From positions 2,305,501 to 2,369,500 of the forward strand of contig NW_027464588.1 of NCBI RefSeq assembly GCF_043290135.1: DNA of 64,000 nucleotides, written 5' to 3'. Under the pieces are notes generated by a model. The model was not told the origin of the DNA, searched no databases, and saw only the letters and a program-made list of their open reading frames with translations. Each line of letters begins with the position of its first letter. Position 1 is the first letter of the stretch. Below are positions 1 through 10,004 of the stretch, piece after piece. The position numbers were made by a program, and so were the translations under genes. This stretch comes from Rhipicephalus microplus (lineage: Eukaryota; Arthropoda; Arachnida; Ixodida; Ixodidae).

Positions 1-179
1 GCAAAAATTTTCCGGAGACGCTCAAGTTATGTTTTTTTTTTATTGAACGTGAGTGCGTCGACGCATGGTGTAAATCCAAGTGGGTGAAACGCAACCTTTA
101 CACGGCCAAGAACGCTGTTTTTACACAGTGAACAGGAACGTGTCTGTTGCCCAGGCAAAGCTTTGCACAGGTAATTTCA

Positions 180-960
180 TTCCCTTAAATTTCTGTCACC
201 GCAAAGCGCAATGAACCCTCCACCCGTAGACGACGACAGGTACGGTGTTACAGTACGCTATTTTTAGCGTGATCGTATCAGGCAGCCGAAGTACCGATCA
301 CGTATGCAACGCTATTTAGGAGGAAGGTCGTTCCTTTTGCGTACAACTTCCCGTCACAATTTTGCTCTTGCTCAAGACTGGTACTTTCAAGGCGGCTATC
401 GCGATAAGAGTATACCGCTTTCGCTGATGGTATCACTCGCACACAACTTCTCGGTGATTACATGTGCGGGAAACAAAATATTTCATACGAAACACCACTC
501 GCTTCGTTTCTACCTGTTCGGTAAATACAGAAAACTTAACGAGCACGCACTCATGCTCGCTCACAAGCTCCGATGTGAACTGGCTGCCGCCGAGTGACGT
601 CATCGTTGTTTACCGGGGCAGGAAAAAGGTGAAATGACACCAGAAAAGCCGGGAATTGAAAACAGCAAAGAACGAAATTTTTGCAGGGAGTATATAGGCT
701 TCTTAATAAGAATGCCAAAAATCTTGAACATAATATTTATATCTTTTAATTTATACTTCCGGTATGCTACGCAGTACACGAAAATTTGCGTTCGCAGACT
801 ACATGCTGAAGCGTAAAAAAAAAGGGCGTGCCTACGCTTCGTAGCCTTGGCTGTGCTCCCACAGAAAGTTGTCGGCGAGTCTCGTTCTCGATTCCGAACA
901 CGTCCACAGAGCATGAGCGTGTGCGAGTGTGTTGTTTACTTTCTGTAAAGCATCGATGAA
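180..960 (+). repeat. Repeat family D, copy 1 (diverged)
   Basis: Parts of this stretch match two other places in the window in the same orientation. About 200-350 resembles 13085-13235 (shared words around GTAGAC, GTGTTACAGTACGC and AGGTCATTC/AGGTCGTTC). About 600-660 resembles 13580-13645 (GGAAAAGGTGAAAT). About 760-870 resembles 43500-43600 (GCGTTCGCAGACTAC, GGGCGTG, CCACAGAAAGTTGTCG). No protein domain is visible. It is probably an old interspersed repeat; its ends are not defined. Confidence 0.45.
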
Positions 961-1399
961 TCCCTGGTATTTCTGGTCAGCTGCTCTCGGGGCCCACAGT
1001 CACGTATGTCTGACGCGAGGCTTCTCTTTGATAGCCGCCGACCGCTTAAGATATGGTATGGTGTGTCCACACGAGGCTGCACTGCCTCGTGCGAAACGTA
1101 AACGCATTCTTCGTCTGCGGAAAGGCCCCCTCTTCGTCGTGTAGGTTAGCCGCAGTTTGGCAAACGCATAATGCTGAAACTACGCAGAGGCGTCTAAAAG
1201 ATCAGTGTACTGCTTATATAAACCGAAGATCCAGTCTGTCAACGCCCTTAGAACTGTTTGTGAGCCTCTCAGTGTTGCTGGTGCTTTTGCGTGGTGCAGT
1301 GCCCCGCGTGCGTTGGCATTCGACGGGGAAAAGACTATAAGAGGGACACGCGCCTCAGTTTCCTGCAGTGTATACGGTGCTACCATTTTAAATAGTTAT

Positions 1400-1614
1400 T
1401 TCTCTTTGCGATTCACGCAAATGCGATTCTCGCAATCCCACTTAATTCATTGCTTTTATGATAAGTTTGGTTGCATTACTGTTGTATGTGTGTGATGATT
1501 GGATTATTGTATGCTGTGTGATGCTTGGCTTGATTGCCTTACTGCCTGTACCATTCCTGCTTGGGCTCTATGTCTGCAGTATCTTGTAAATAAAATAAAA
1601 ATAAATAAACAAAA
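1400..1614 (+). mobile_element. 3' end of a CR1-like LINE
   Basis: The stretch ends in CTGCAGTATCTTGTAAATAAAATAAAAATAAATAAAC. This matches the tail of the CR1-like LINE at 48512-49789 (minus strand), which reads TCCTGCTTGG, CTGCAGTATTG and then A/T-rich AAATAAATAAA. Only 3' untranslated sequence is recognisable and no RT motif is visible, so this is a 5'-truncated insertion. The 5' boundary is a guess. Confidence 0.5.
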
Positions 1615-1619
1615 ATTAC

Positions 1620-2790
1620 CAGACGCTAGACGGTAAGTGATACGCTTCTCATATATATTGCGTCTAAAGAAGGAAAGGCGACAATCGTGGAGCATACGGA
1701 AGCAGAATCAAGGTTGCCACAAACAGACCCTGTTTTGACTTCTCAAGCAGCGTTGTCGTAAACACAGTTTCTCCCGACGCTACAGTCGGCATGGCGAAAA
1801 ATTCAGGCTTGCACAATAGCGACTTTCTCAAATCACGCCCTTTCGCTCTTGGTTCTCTATCGCGATACTTCAAGGCCGGGTAGTCCACAACGGGTGGCAG
1901 GGAAAGTTTGACAGCCTATAAAAGCACGTGTTACGTTTTCGACGCAAAATTTAGCCGTCATAAATGTTATCTCAGAACAGTGGTTGCAGACATCCAGTAA
2001 TATTTCTTACGCATATGTAACAACCGCATCGCACGTAGTTTTCTTCGAATCTCATCGTAACTAACAAAAAAAGTTGAGTTTTTAAAGCTGGTTTTACTAT
2101 TGGTGGAATATGATTCACTTTGAGAATTTCAAAAAAAGGTTTCTTCACACTGAACAACCTATCTCCATCATTACGTTTCATGTTCACTTACGAGCACAAA
2201 ACGTGGCTTGCACGTGCGAAAACGTGTTTTGATTGAATCGGCCGTAATAGAAAGTTTCAGCTAATTGCGAAGCTAGATATATCATTATAAAATGCATTTA
2301 ATCAGTACAAACGAGAGCTTAAAAAGGAACAGCTTGGCTAGTATGGCCCCGGACTAATATATATGCACAAAAACGTTAGAAAATACGATTTCAACTAACA
2401 GTCCCCTAACGCTTAGGTCTGTTTAATACACGGACATTTTATGTACAAATGGGAGAGAACTAACAGTGCACGTTTGTTTAATAAAGGTAACCTGCTAATT
2501 ACCACAGAATGTATATTTTGCTTACGTCTGGCGTGTGAAAAACATTCATGCCATAAAAATAATGAAATTCACAACTGTTATTGACTCACCCTCCCATCCG
2601 CGCTGACCTGCTGTCTTTATTTTGTTCCGCACAGTCTTTAAAGCACTCGCAAAGTACATTAAAATGTCTTTCGCTATGCATGTTTTGTAACACGGGGCAC
2701 AAACTGCGCCAATTCAGCATTCTTTTGGGGACAAGGTTGAGCTGCGAAGTTTTCAAATCTAACGCAGCCGATGACCGTCCAGCCTCAAAA
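1620..2790. other. No recognised feature
   Basis: A/T-rich unique-looking sequence upstream of the peptide gene. I see no protein motif, SINE head or tandem repeat. The first exon and promoter of the peptide gene could lie here, but nothing marks them clearly. Confidence 0.4.
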
Positions 2791-2794
2791 CGTT

Positions 2795-2834
2795 TATTCT
2801 CACCGCCCTTATCTCTTTTCTCGCTTTTATGCAG
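2795..2834 (+). promoter_or_regulatory. Candidate splice acceptor (polypyrimidine tract and AG)
   Basis: A pyrimidine-rich run (TATTCTCACCGCCC, then CTTTTCTCGC) leads into TTTTATGCAG at 2825-2834, directly before the exon with the peptide start codon at 2856. This matches a metazoan 3' splice site, so an upstream non-coding exon is likely. The donor was not located. Confidence 0.55.
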
Positions 2835-2855
2835 CACTCGGAACATCGCTATATC

Positions 2856-3074
2856 ATGGTTCTGAAGACAAGCATAGCGGCCGTGGCCATGCCGACTTTA
2901 CTTTTGCTTGCTTTGTCAAGCAGTGCGGACGCGTCCGGATGTGAGCCGCCGGCCTGCTACCATAAATGCGTCAACCGCGGTGCCACTACAGGCAACTGTA
3001 TTCGGGGAGTCTGCCAGTGCAGAGGCCACCAGAAGCGCAGCATTGAAGGTCATGTTGCAGAAAATGAAGACTAG
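2856..3074 (+). CDS. Small secreted CS-alpha-beta peptide (defensin-like)
   Basis: This frame encodes 72 residues. Residues 1-25 form a signal peptide: basic N-terminus, a Leu-rich core and small residues before a cut near SADAS. The mature part has six cysteines spaced C-x4-C-x3-C-x9-C-x4-C-x-C. That contains the CxxxC and CxC pair that define the CS-alpha-beta fold of arthropod defensins and scorpion-type channel peptides. A 16-residue tail follows the last cysteine and contains a Lys-Arg pair, a possible processing site. The x4 spacing between cysteines 4 and 5 is shorter than I expect for classical tick defensins and closer to short channel-blocking peptides, so its activity is open: antimicrobial or ion-channel. 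The start was chosen because it follows a splice acceptor and begins the signal peptide; an in-frame ATG at 2829 lies in the predicted intron. A polyadenylation signal follows at 3628. Confidence 0.7.
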   Translation: MVLKTSIAAVAMPTLLLLALSSSADASGCEPPACYHKCVNRGATTGNCIRGVCQCRGHQKRSIEGHVAENED

Positions 3075-3627
3075 CAAGCCATCCTTTCCGCCCCATTCCC
3101 ATGATGAGCCAGGAAACAGTGTACCAAGACGGCAAAACCAAAACCATGTACAGGTTCTGAAGGACGCTACATTTGCGGGCTAGAGGCACGGCTGTGTCAG
3201 CTACTCTGCGCAGTGCGAAGTACGCAGTGTGCTGCATTTCTACCACGAAGTGATAACTAATGTCTGTTTTGTTATAATAGTGCCCCGGGTTGGCGCAACT
3301 ATTCTGCTTCCGCTAACAATTGGCCTGTCAGAAAAACGGGGCTCACGTGCTCTGAGCCATGTATCGAACGCGAAAGTGTCCAATAGTGATTTCATATTAT
3401 TGACCAAAATCCATTCGCAACTAACAGAACTGCGAGACTATTTTGCTATAGCACTTGCCCTAACGCCTGTCTTCTGTTCCAAGCTTTGCTTCCTGAAAGC
3501 CACTTCATATTTTGAAGGTCAGATAGATTGAGAAGCCTAAAATATCTTTCGCGTAAGAGCATTGCCCTTATGACTTTGACCTACGTGCATTATTAGAGAA
3601 CAACGTTGATCCAATCCCGTGACACCA

Positions 3628-3633
3628 AATAAA
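3628..3633 (+). terminator. Polyadenylation signal AATAAA
   Basis: AATAAA lies about 550 bp after the peptide stop codon and is followed by a T/G-rich stretch (GTTGTTTCTGTG) about 17 bases on. This is the usual metazoan 3'-end layout and supports a real transcript ending near 3650. Confidence 0.5.
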
Positions 3634-3649
3634 CGCTACTCGAAACCAG

Positions 3650-4425
3650 TTGTTTCTGTGTCTTGCGCTTTCCTTCTCCAGTCAGGTTTCTCTCAAAATG
3701 ATGCTGCACGTATGTGCGTTGAACTAAAAAATGACCTTATTACTCAGTATCTTCAACTGTAGCGTTAACAATTATAAAATATAATTGCCACAATTGAGTG
3801 CGTGAAAGGTTTGCAAGCATTCAGAATTACCAAACGGCTTCGAGAGATATCACATTTGATAATATTTAAAATCGTAAACATTCAGTCCAGGCTTTATGTT
3901 CGAGGCAAGTGGGCGTTTGTGTGCTTGAAAAAAGTGACCGGCTCAAGGAATAACATTGATTGCGTGGCCTAACTTGCACAAAATATATCTTGTAAAATGT
4001 CAAAGTATTTCAACAGAGAATGATTGTAAATGATGACAGAAAATCTAAACGCGTGGGAAGAGACTGTATTACTTAAACGCTGTGATGCCTTTTTAGAAAA
4101 CCAATGGACCGGTGCAGCAAACATGATTTCCTTAATGATATTTATGTGAAATCAAGGAGCCAGAAAGAAATGTGATTGATTCATGGGCTGTATCATTGTT
4201 TTTATGTTTATTTTTTACAACTTTTACGTTCCCATAAAAATGCGGTTTTCACCATGCTCTCTAAATACAAAAAGAAGAAACCAACGACTACTAAAATTAT
4301 TTTTATTATGTCGCATATACTCTATACTTAGAAAAGGTCTTCATATTATTCTGTTTTCGAATGTAGGTATTAAAATAACTGCGCAAAACGTGCTAAAGCT
4401 CGATAAAGAGTACTTACCAGCGCAA
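3650..4425. other. No recognised feature
   Basis: A/T-rich sequence between the peptide gene and the Penelope fragment. No motif, repeat or splice-linked frame was recognised. Confidence 0.4.
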
Positions 4426-5195
4426 AAGACAGGGCAGGAGGGCACTGGAGAATAGACAAGACAGTGCGCTGAACTTCCAACAATGTATTTCTTGCAAAGG
4501 TCTTCCCTCTGATACAGTTGCCAGTCGCAATAGTCATGCGCGAAACACAATGACAATGCATAAGTACATCACACCGACAAGCAAAGAAACAACTTTCCTT
4601 ATTGGTGAGCGTGACGGAAGGGGTGCTTACACAAGCATCTTTGAATGAGCAAATCTTTTCTTCCTCTATGATCTCGCGTGTGGTCCGTTCCCTGCATCTA
4701 GCAACACTAGTACACTCTGAAAATATTGGCCGGCAGCCACACGTGCTGTAGTGAACGGAGAGACAACCTTGTATATAGTGATCCACATTGTGCATATGTT
4801 TCCGCAGCCTCTCATATATACAACGACCTGTTTGGCCGACGCAATACCTTCCACACGATAACAGCAGCTGATACATCACATTACAGGTGCAATCTCTGAA
4901 TTTATTTGCATGTTTTGTAGTGCAACCGAGGGTGGGTCTGGACGGAGGAACGGACAGCTTGCACAGGCGACTCAATTTTCGAGGGGCCGTAAAGACCGCT
5001 TTCACATTAACTTGCTGTGCCACTTTCTTGAGATTGTGCGCTATCTTGTGCATATACGGAACCACGGCGAAAGCCTAACTACGTATGACAGGTGGGACTG
5101 CATTATCAGTCCCTTTGGCCTTAAGTTCACGCAGAAGGCCTTCGGCAACGCAAACTTGCACGTGGTCGGGGTAACCCGCCGACGTCAGCCTTGAA
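4425..5195 (-). pseudogene. Penelope-like retroelement fragment (GIY-YIG endonuclease end)
   Basis: Read on the minus strand, this is the C-terminal third of a Penelope-like polyprotein plus 3' sequence. A segment with HKIAHNLKKV matches HKVAHNLKKV in the element at 58007-60588. It is followed by the Cys/His linker and the GIY-YIG nuclease core, seen as CGRYCVGQTGRC (CGRCYIGQTGRC in the younger copy), with RLRKH. The frame runs upstream to about 5190 with an in-frame stop near 5070. The 3' part (about 4430-4480) keeps degraded versions of the other copy's terminal sequence. The reverse transcriptase is missing. It is an old truncated copy, distinct from the intact family because of many substitutions. 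Confidence 0.8.
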
Positions 5196-5241
5196 TATTG
5201 CTAAACTAAGCTTGCTGTAATCCTGTGCACACTTGCAAGTT

Positions 5242-5479
5242 GATTGATATGTGGGGTTTAACGTCCCAAAACCACTATATGATTATGAGAGACGCCGTAG
5301 TGGAGGGCTCCGGAAATTTAGACCACCTGGGGTTCTTTACCGTGCACCCAAATCTGAGCACACGGGCCTACAACATTTCCGCCTCCATCGGAAATGCAGC
5401 CGCCGCAGCCGGGATTCGATCCCGCGCCCTGCGGGTCAGCAGCCGAGTACCTTAGCCACTAGGCCACCGCGGCGGGGCA
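5242..5479 (-). mobile_element. Ruka-type tRNA-derived SINE, full length, 14-bp TSD
   Basis: On the minus strand it begins GCCCCGCCGCGGTGG, with a tRNA-like A box (TGGTCTAGTGG-like) and B box (GGTTCGAATCC-like). It continues with the conserved body (CGGAAATGTTGTAGGCCC) and ends in the ATCAATCAA-type tail. The flanks CACACTTGCAAGTT at 5228-5241 and 5480-5493 are a perfect 14-bp target-site duplication. I recognise this as the ixodid tick Ruka SINE, moved by LINE machinery. Confidence 0.88.
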
Positions 5480-5499
5480 CACACTTGCAAGTTTCCCTT

Positions 5500-6655
5500 C
5501 CTCTATTTCTGTCTGAATGTTTGTATTTATTGTATTTTAAGCTTTCAATAAATTGTTAATAGGCACTAGTGAAGTTCTCGTCTAAAAGTTACATGACGCT
5601 TTCTTTATCGGTTCTTTCGCTATATATAGTGAAGGGACCGGCACATACCTATAGGTATGTGCCGCAGTACACAGGACATAAACAAACAGACGCTGAAGAA
5701 TCCATTATCACTTGAAACTGAACGTTTTTCTTTGTTTTTTCGCTATTCTTTGTTATTTATATCTTCGAAGAAATGTGTTTACTTTCTAGTTACCAACATC
5801 CTTCATCAAAACCACTACAATATTATTTGTTTAGTTTACCCAAAAACACGGGCATTTCGACACAGTGGGTATAAGCCATCAAGAATGGCCGTTAAACAAG
5901 GGAGCGACCAGCGCCATGGACGCCATTTTTCCAGGTTTGATTATTTTATACATTTTCATCGGAGCAGTTGATCAGTGAAGTGCCGCAACGAGTACCTGTG
6001 TCTTCTACGTCACTCGACGTCATTACGTGCGATTATGCGAAAGCAAAGAATCAGTCTCTTGTGTCGTGCAGATCAGCCCCAAATAGGATTGCTTCTACAT
6101 GCATAGAAAGAGAGGTTGAATAGATTTTACATGTCAAGCCTCTTACAACTTCGCATCATCTATGGCCCTAGAACATTTAACCCGGTGTACTAGCTCTATT
6201 CAGGAAAATTATTAATTCATTTTGTGTTCACTGTAACTATATTAGAAACTTAACTACACACACGAGCATTCAGTATGCACTAAAGACGTCTCTTTCTATG
6301 TTACAATAATTTATTTTTCCACTTAACATTTTTGGTTATTGTTAATTTATTTTCCTAATATATATTGCTCATTTATTTATGATACACTTAGGGCAAAATT
6401 GAATAGAAGAAAGGAGTCATTGCAATAAATAAAGTATGCAGAACGCAAGCCCACAGCGAATTCAGGTAACACACTGTACAGATTATTTAAACAGGTTTTG
6501 ATACTTTAAAACAAAAAGAAATTAACCAAACAAGTTATGGGGTATATGTAGGAGGTAATTGTCGCCGCTCTCCAGCTAATGCTTCGTGGAAAATCTGGCT
6601 TCGATTATGGAAATCTCCGATTATGGAAATGCTTCGAAGTGGTATGTATACTTGT
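5500..6655. other. No gene; A/T-rich sequence
   Basis: Apart from the palindrome at 5639-5664, nothing was recognised. Short open frames here show no domain or family motif. Confidence 0.4.
5639..5664. repeat. 26-bp perfect palindrome
   Basis: The sequence CGGCACATACCTA is followed at once by its exact reverse complement TAGGTATGTGCCG. There is no spacer, so it could extrude as a cruciform or be a dimeric protein-binding site. No neighbouring element explains it. Confidence 0.8.
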
Positions 6656-6905
6656 TTAAAATAAAGTGGTTAACGATTTTGAGTACTTAGTACTCAACTA
6701 TGGGAGAGCATAAAGCTTTCCCGAGGGCCATGCCGGGTTAGTGTGCGTGTGTGTGCGTGTGCGTGCGTGTGTACGATGTACCCTACTATGAGAGAGCAGA
6801 AAGCCGTTCCGTCGTTGGCCATGCCGGGTTAGTGTGCGTGTGCACAAAAAGTTAACGCTTTAGAGTACGATGTGCTTTACTATGGGAGAGCAGAAAGCCG
6901 TCCCG
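6655..6905 (+). repeat. Palindromic-core repeat (P73), three copies
   Basis: Three diverged units at about 6660-6715, 6770-6825 and 6845-6905 share TGGTTAACGATTTTGAG, a palindromic GAGTACTTAGTACTC core, ACTATGGGAGAGCA and a trailing AAGCCGTCCCG. They are the reverse orientation of the array at 44.1-45.1 kb. Short GTGTGC microsatellites lie between units. Confidence 0.75.
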
Positions 6906-6926
6906 TTAACAACATTAAGGTTGTTG

Positions 6927-6966
6927 TAGTGTTCTTGTAAGGCCCGTGGGCCTTACAAGAACTCTA
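6927..6966. repeat. Hairpin, 19-bp arms, 2-nt loop
   Basis: TAGTGTTCTTGTAAGGCCC at 6927-6945 pairs with GGGCCTTACAAGAACTCTA at 6948-6966, with one mismatch and GT as the loop. It lies directly after three copies of the palindromic-core repeat. Confidence 0.8.
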
Positions 6967-6969
6967 CTG

Positions 6970-7860
6970 TTTAGCACCCTAACGGTGCTTGAACAGTTAG
7001 GCATTTGCAGGTTGGCACGCGTACGGAAAGGACATATCTATCTAGAAAAAGCATATGCGATGACATGCTGGTAATTCATGTTAACTTTAGTGATACAAAA
7101 AAGAGACAAGTTTACTAGGTGGGGTTTACAATATTGTTTTGGCAGCTGCAACAGTTTGAAAATCTTTACTACTCTATACAACAAAATAAAAGCCAGTTTT
7201 GTCACTTTTTGACCAGTTCCCTGCACTGAAAAAAAGCAGAATTTTTATGTGAACCTAATGTAATTTGGCGGACAATGACAGAACCTAACTGTTTAGTTTC
7301 TTACTTCCAATTTTTTCTCGCACATCATTCCACTGAAATACGCCTTCAAAGAAATGATAAATGTGCAGCGAAAGTTAAGTCATCATGGATAATTATATTT
7401 GCACTAACGCGTAAAATATTGATACCCTTATTTCGCAACATAAACTATATATTCCTATACTTTCGCATCTCTAGGTATGCAACGTATATTGCTCTTCTTA
7501 AATTTTCAATTACCCTTCTTAGGAGGCAAACATGTTCTACCGTACCATAAACGAAGTTGGTAGAGGTTTATCATTAAAGACCCTATGACCTGCAAGCATC
7601 GATATAACACAAATGGATCAGATAACGCAAACGCACAACGTTCTTTCATTGTAAGCTTCATAAACAATTCGTTTTCGGCATTTGTGCTGCTTGGTTTTTA
7701 CCTGTTATGTGCACGCTGTCTGTTTGCATCTGTGTGTTCTTCTTTGGATGAATGTATGCGAAACTTCATTGTTAGGCCTGAGGTGCACGACTCAACGCGC
7801 AGAGTGTCGGTCCCACGTTGGGGCAGCCAACTCAAACTGACCACCTCATCTTAAGCTTTT
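6970..7860. other. No recognised feature
   Basis: A/T-rich sequence with short frames lacking any recognisable motif. Confidence 0.4.
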
Positions 7861-7867
7861 TTTTTCT

Positions 7868-8665
7868 TTATAGCGGCACTCGTTTGTCCCTCGTAACCAT
7901 AGTAGTAACGTGTAACAAGTATCACAATTTGATCTCCAAGGTGGTGCCGTTGAGAGATTTCTTCTGTTCGTTGTTGAACAATAATGCCAATGGCTGCTAA
8001 GGGGGAATGAGTGACAGGAGAATTTGGCTTTTAGTTAATGCACACGCTGCGAATTTTTTTATTGTTCAACAATGCACAGAGGACAAGAAAGGGTTGCTAC
8101 GTTATACTCGCTAGGCGTAATCTCCCAGGTTTCAAAAAGGTTTAGCCAGCGTTGGGTCGCAGTGCCATGAATACAGTGAACTAGTATATACCATGAACTC
8201 GAGGTGGTTAAAGGTGGGAAGTAGACATGAAACACAAGTCGTAAGAAAGTGTGCGTGTGCCTTCTCTCGTTCAGTCCTTGAAATGTCCGCTGAATCGCGG
8301 TGCTTCTCTACGAGGAATATATAATGAAAAGATGCGAGATAGTGGATGCGGATAGTGGGAGTGCTGAATAGGGGGACGAACGGACACACAGACATAGGCA
8401 TGGATGGACGCACGGATGGCTGCACGGATGAAGAAACGCATGAACGGATGCAGAAGTTGATGCATGGATGAACGCAGGGACGGGCGCACAGATGAACGTG
8501 TGGACGCACGAACAGACGCACACACGGACGGGCGGATGGACGTACGGGCGGCCACACAGACGCACGCATGAATGGGCGGAAGCAAGAACGAATGGACAGA
8601 CGGATGCTTCTCCCCTCTATTCGTCATTCACACCGTGGATATGCTGCCATTTTTTTGACACCGTT
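7868..8665 (+). mobile_element. Interspersed repeat family B with internal minisatellite, copy 1
   Basis: The whole stretch matches, inverted, the insertion at 33302-34097. Shared landmarks in order are GTCCCTCGTA, ATCTCCAAGGTGGT, GGCTGCTAAGGGGGAATGAG, TGAACTAGTATATACCATG, GAGGTGGTTAAAGGTGGGAA, CTTGAAATGTCCGCTG, GATGCGAGATAGTGG, a minisatellite of GGACG/CACGGATGG units (about 8370-8610) and the end CCGTGGATATGCTGCCATTTT. No coding capacity is apparent. It is probably non-autonomous. Arg/Thr/Cys/Val-rich frames within it are translations of the minisatellite. Confidence 0.75.
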
Positions 8666-8669
8666 GTTT

Positions 8670-9240
8670 TTTTGTTTCCCGATTGACTTATATAGGGGTT
8701 TGTTCTCTTTCAAGAGGTTCTTTTGGCAAACATTGAACTGCCAAGAATTTTTTGTTATTGCTCTTGTTTCTGTTAAGTGGCATTAAAAGTAATTATACAT
8801 ATTTACGTTGTAGAACATAGCAGATTAGGAAGCTGTTACGACGGTTCCTGGAGTTTTCTATTGCAGCGGGATCAAATGCGCTACGTGTTTCGAATGAAGG
8901 AAGCCGGCAGTGCAGAACGTCACTGCGTTTTCAAAGTGTTTCAAAGTGCATTTTCAAAGTCGCAGGTGGACGTTATGAAAGGGCAGAGCCTCGCATAAAT
9001 AATGCCCGGTCTTCAATTTACCTTCAGTCCGCAGGAACCTCGACCATTGCGTATACTACATTGTTCTAAAACTAACACTGCGTTGAACTCACATAAGTAA
9101 GATCCATGTTGGTGGCTGACAATCTGTGACTTCATAACCGAATACACGACGCCACAAGACGCTGCCACCTTTCGAGGCATATTAGACCTAGAAAGCCAGG
9201 TAGCACTAGCTTGGCACAAACGCTCATGGGGTGGACAGTG
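8670..9240. other. No recognised feature
   Basis: Sequence between repeat B and a palindromic-core repeat copy; no motif seen. Confidence 0.4.
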
Positions 9241-9244
9241 AATT

Positions 9245-9320
9245 GTGCTTATAAAAAATGTTAAACAATTTCGAGAACTTCCTACTCAACTGTGGGAGAG
9301 CACTGAGCCGTCACGCTAAA
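9245..9320 (+). repeat. Palindromic-core repeat (P73), single copy
   Basis: Contains a degenerate TTTCGAGAACTTCCTACTCAAC core, TGGGAGAGCA and AGCCGTC in the same order as the 6.7-kb copies. Confidence 0.6.
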
Positions 9321-9422
9321 AGAACTATGTCGAGCTGCGACGTCGCACACTGTATCCTAGCTTGTGCAAAGAAAAAAAAAGCTTCTTTATTTGCTCCACT
9401 CCGCATGTGTAGTATATGATGG

Positions 9423-9466
9423 CACTGAGGGCATGAGGACGCGCAAGTGTCCTCATGCCCTCAGTG
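9423..9466. repeat. Hairpin, 18-bp perfect arms
   Basis: CACTGAGGGCATGAGGAC at 9423-9440 and its exact reverse complement at 9449-9466, with an 8-nt loop. It lies in the degraded end of the LINE ORF1 fragment. Confidence 0.85.
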
Positions 9467-9526
9467 ACGATGGCGTTTCGCTGAATAAACAGCAAGGTCT
9501 CCTGTAATTTCCAAGGCCTTATATAT

Positions 9527-9569
9527 CGATATCGGTCTAACGCACTTTGGTGCGTTAGACCAGATATCG
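9527..9569. repeat. Hairpin, 19-bp arms, 4-nt loop
   Basis: CGATATCGGTCTAACGCAC at 9527-9545 pairs with 9550-9569 with one bulged base and TTTG as the loop. It sits where recognisable ORF1 coding ends. Confidence 0.85.
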
Positions 9570-10004
9570 ACGCGTGTATTTCTGATAAATCTTTGCCAAG
9601 TTGATCAAAGTCCTTCGATTTTTCTTCGAGTTCGTCTAGTCTTTTCTGTATGCCGGTTATTTTTGTTTCTATGTTTTTTTGCCCGTTTTTAATTGCTTTA
9701 ACGTCAGCAGCTAGTTCGGTTTGCACTTTCGAACTTTGGAGTGAACGGCTGTGTATATCTTTGAGTAGTTTAAACATTGCTTTCATCTGCTCGGCAGGAT
9801 TTTCTGGTAACGAATCAATATCAAGTACGTTTTCAGAGCGCGTGTTAGGTCCCGGGTTAGTTTCAACATCTCCAGATTGTAGGAGCAGAAAAAGCATGGA
9901 AAAACAGTCGCATACAACTTCATACAACACTTTTGGGCACGGAAACAGTAGCAAAAACGGGTTGTCCAATTTTTTAGCGTATAGAGAAAACTTTGTACAC
10001 GCCT

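Noticed and set aside
3229..3531. Second peptide or protein gene after the CS-alpha-beta peptide
   Set aside because: The frame lies in the presumed 3' UTR before the polyadenylation signal and has no motif.
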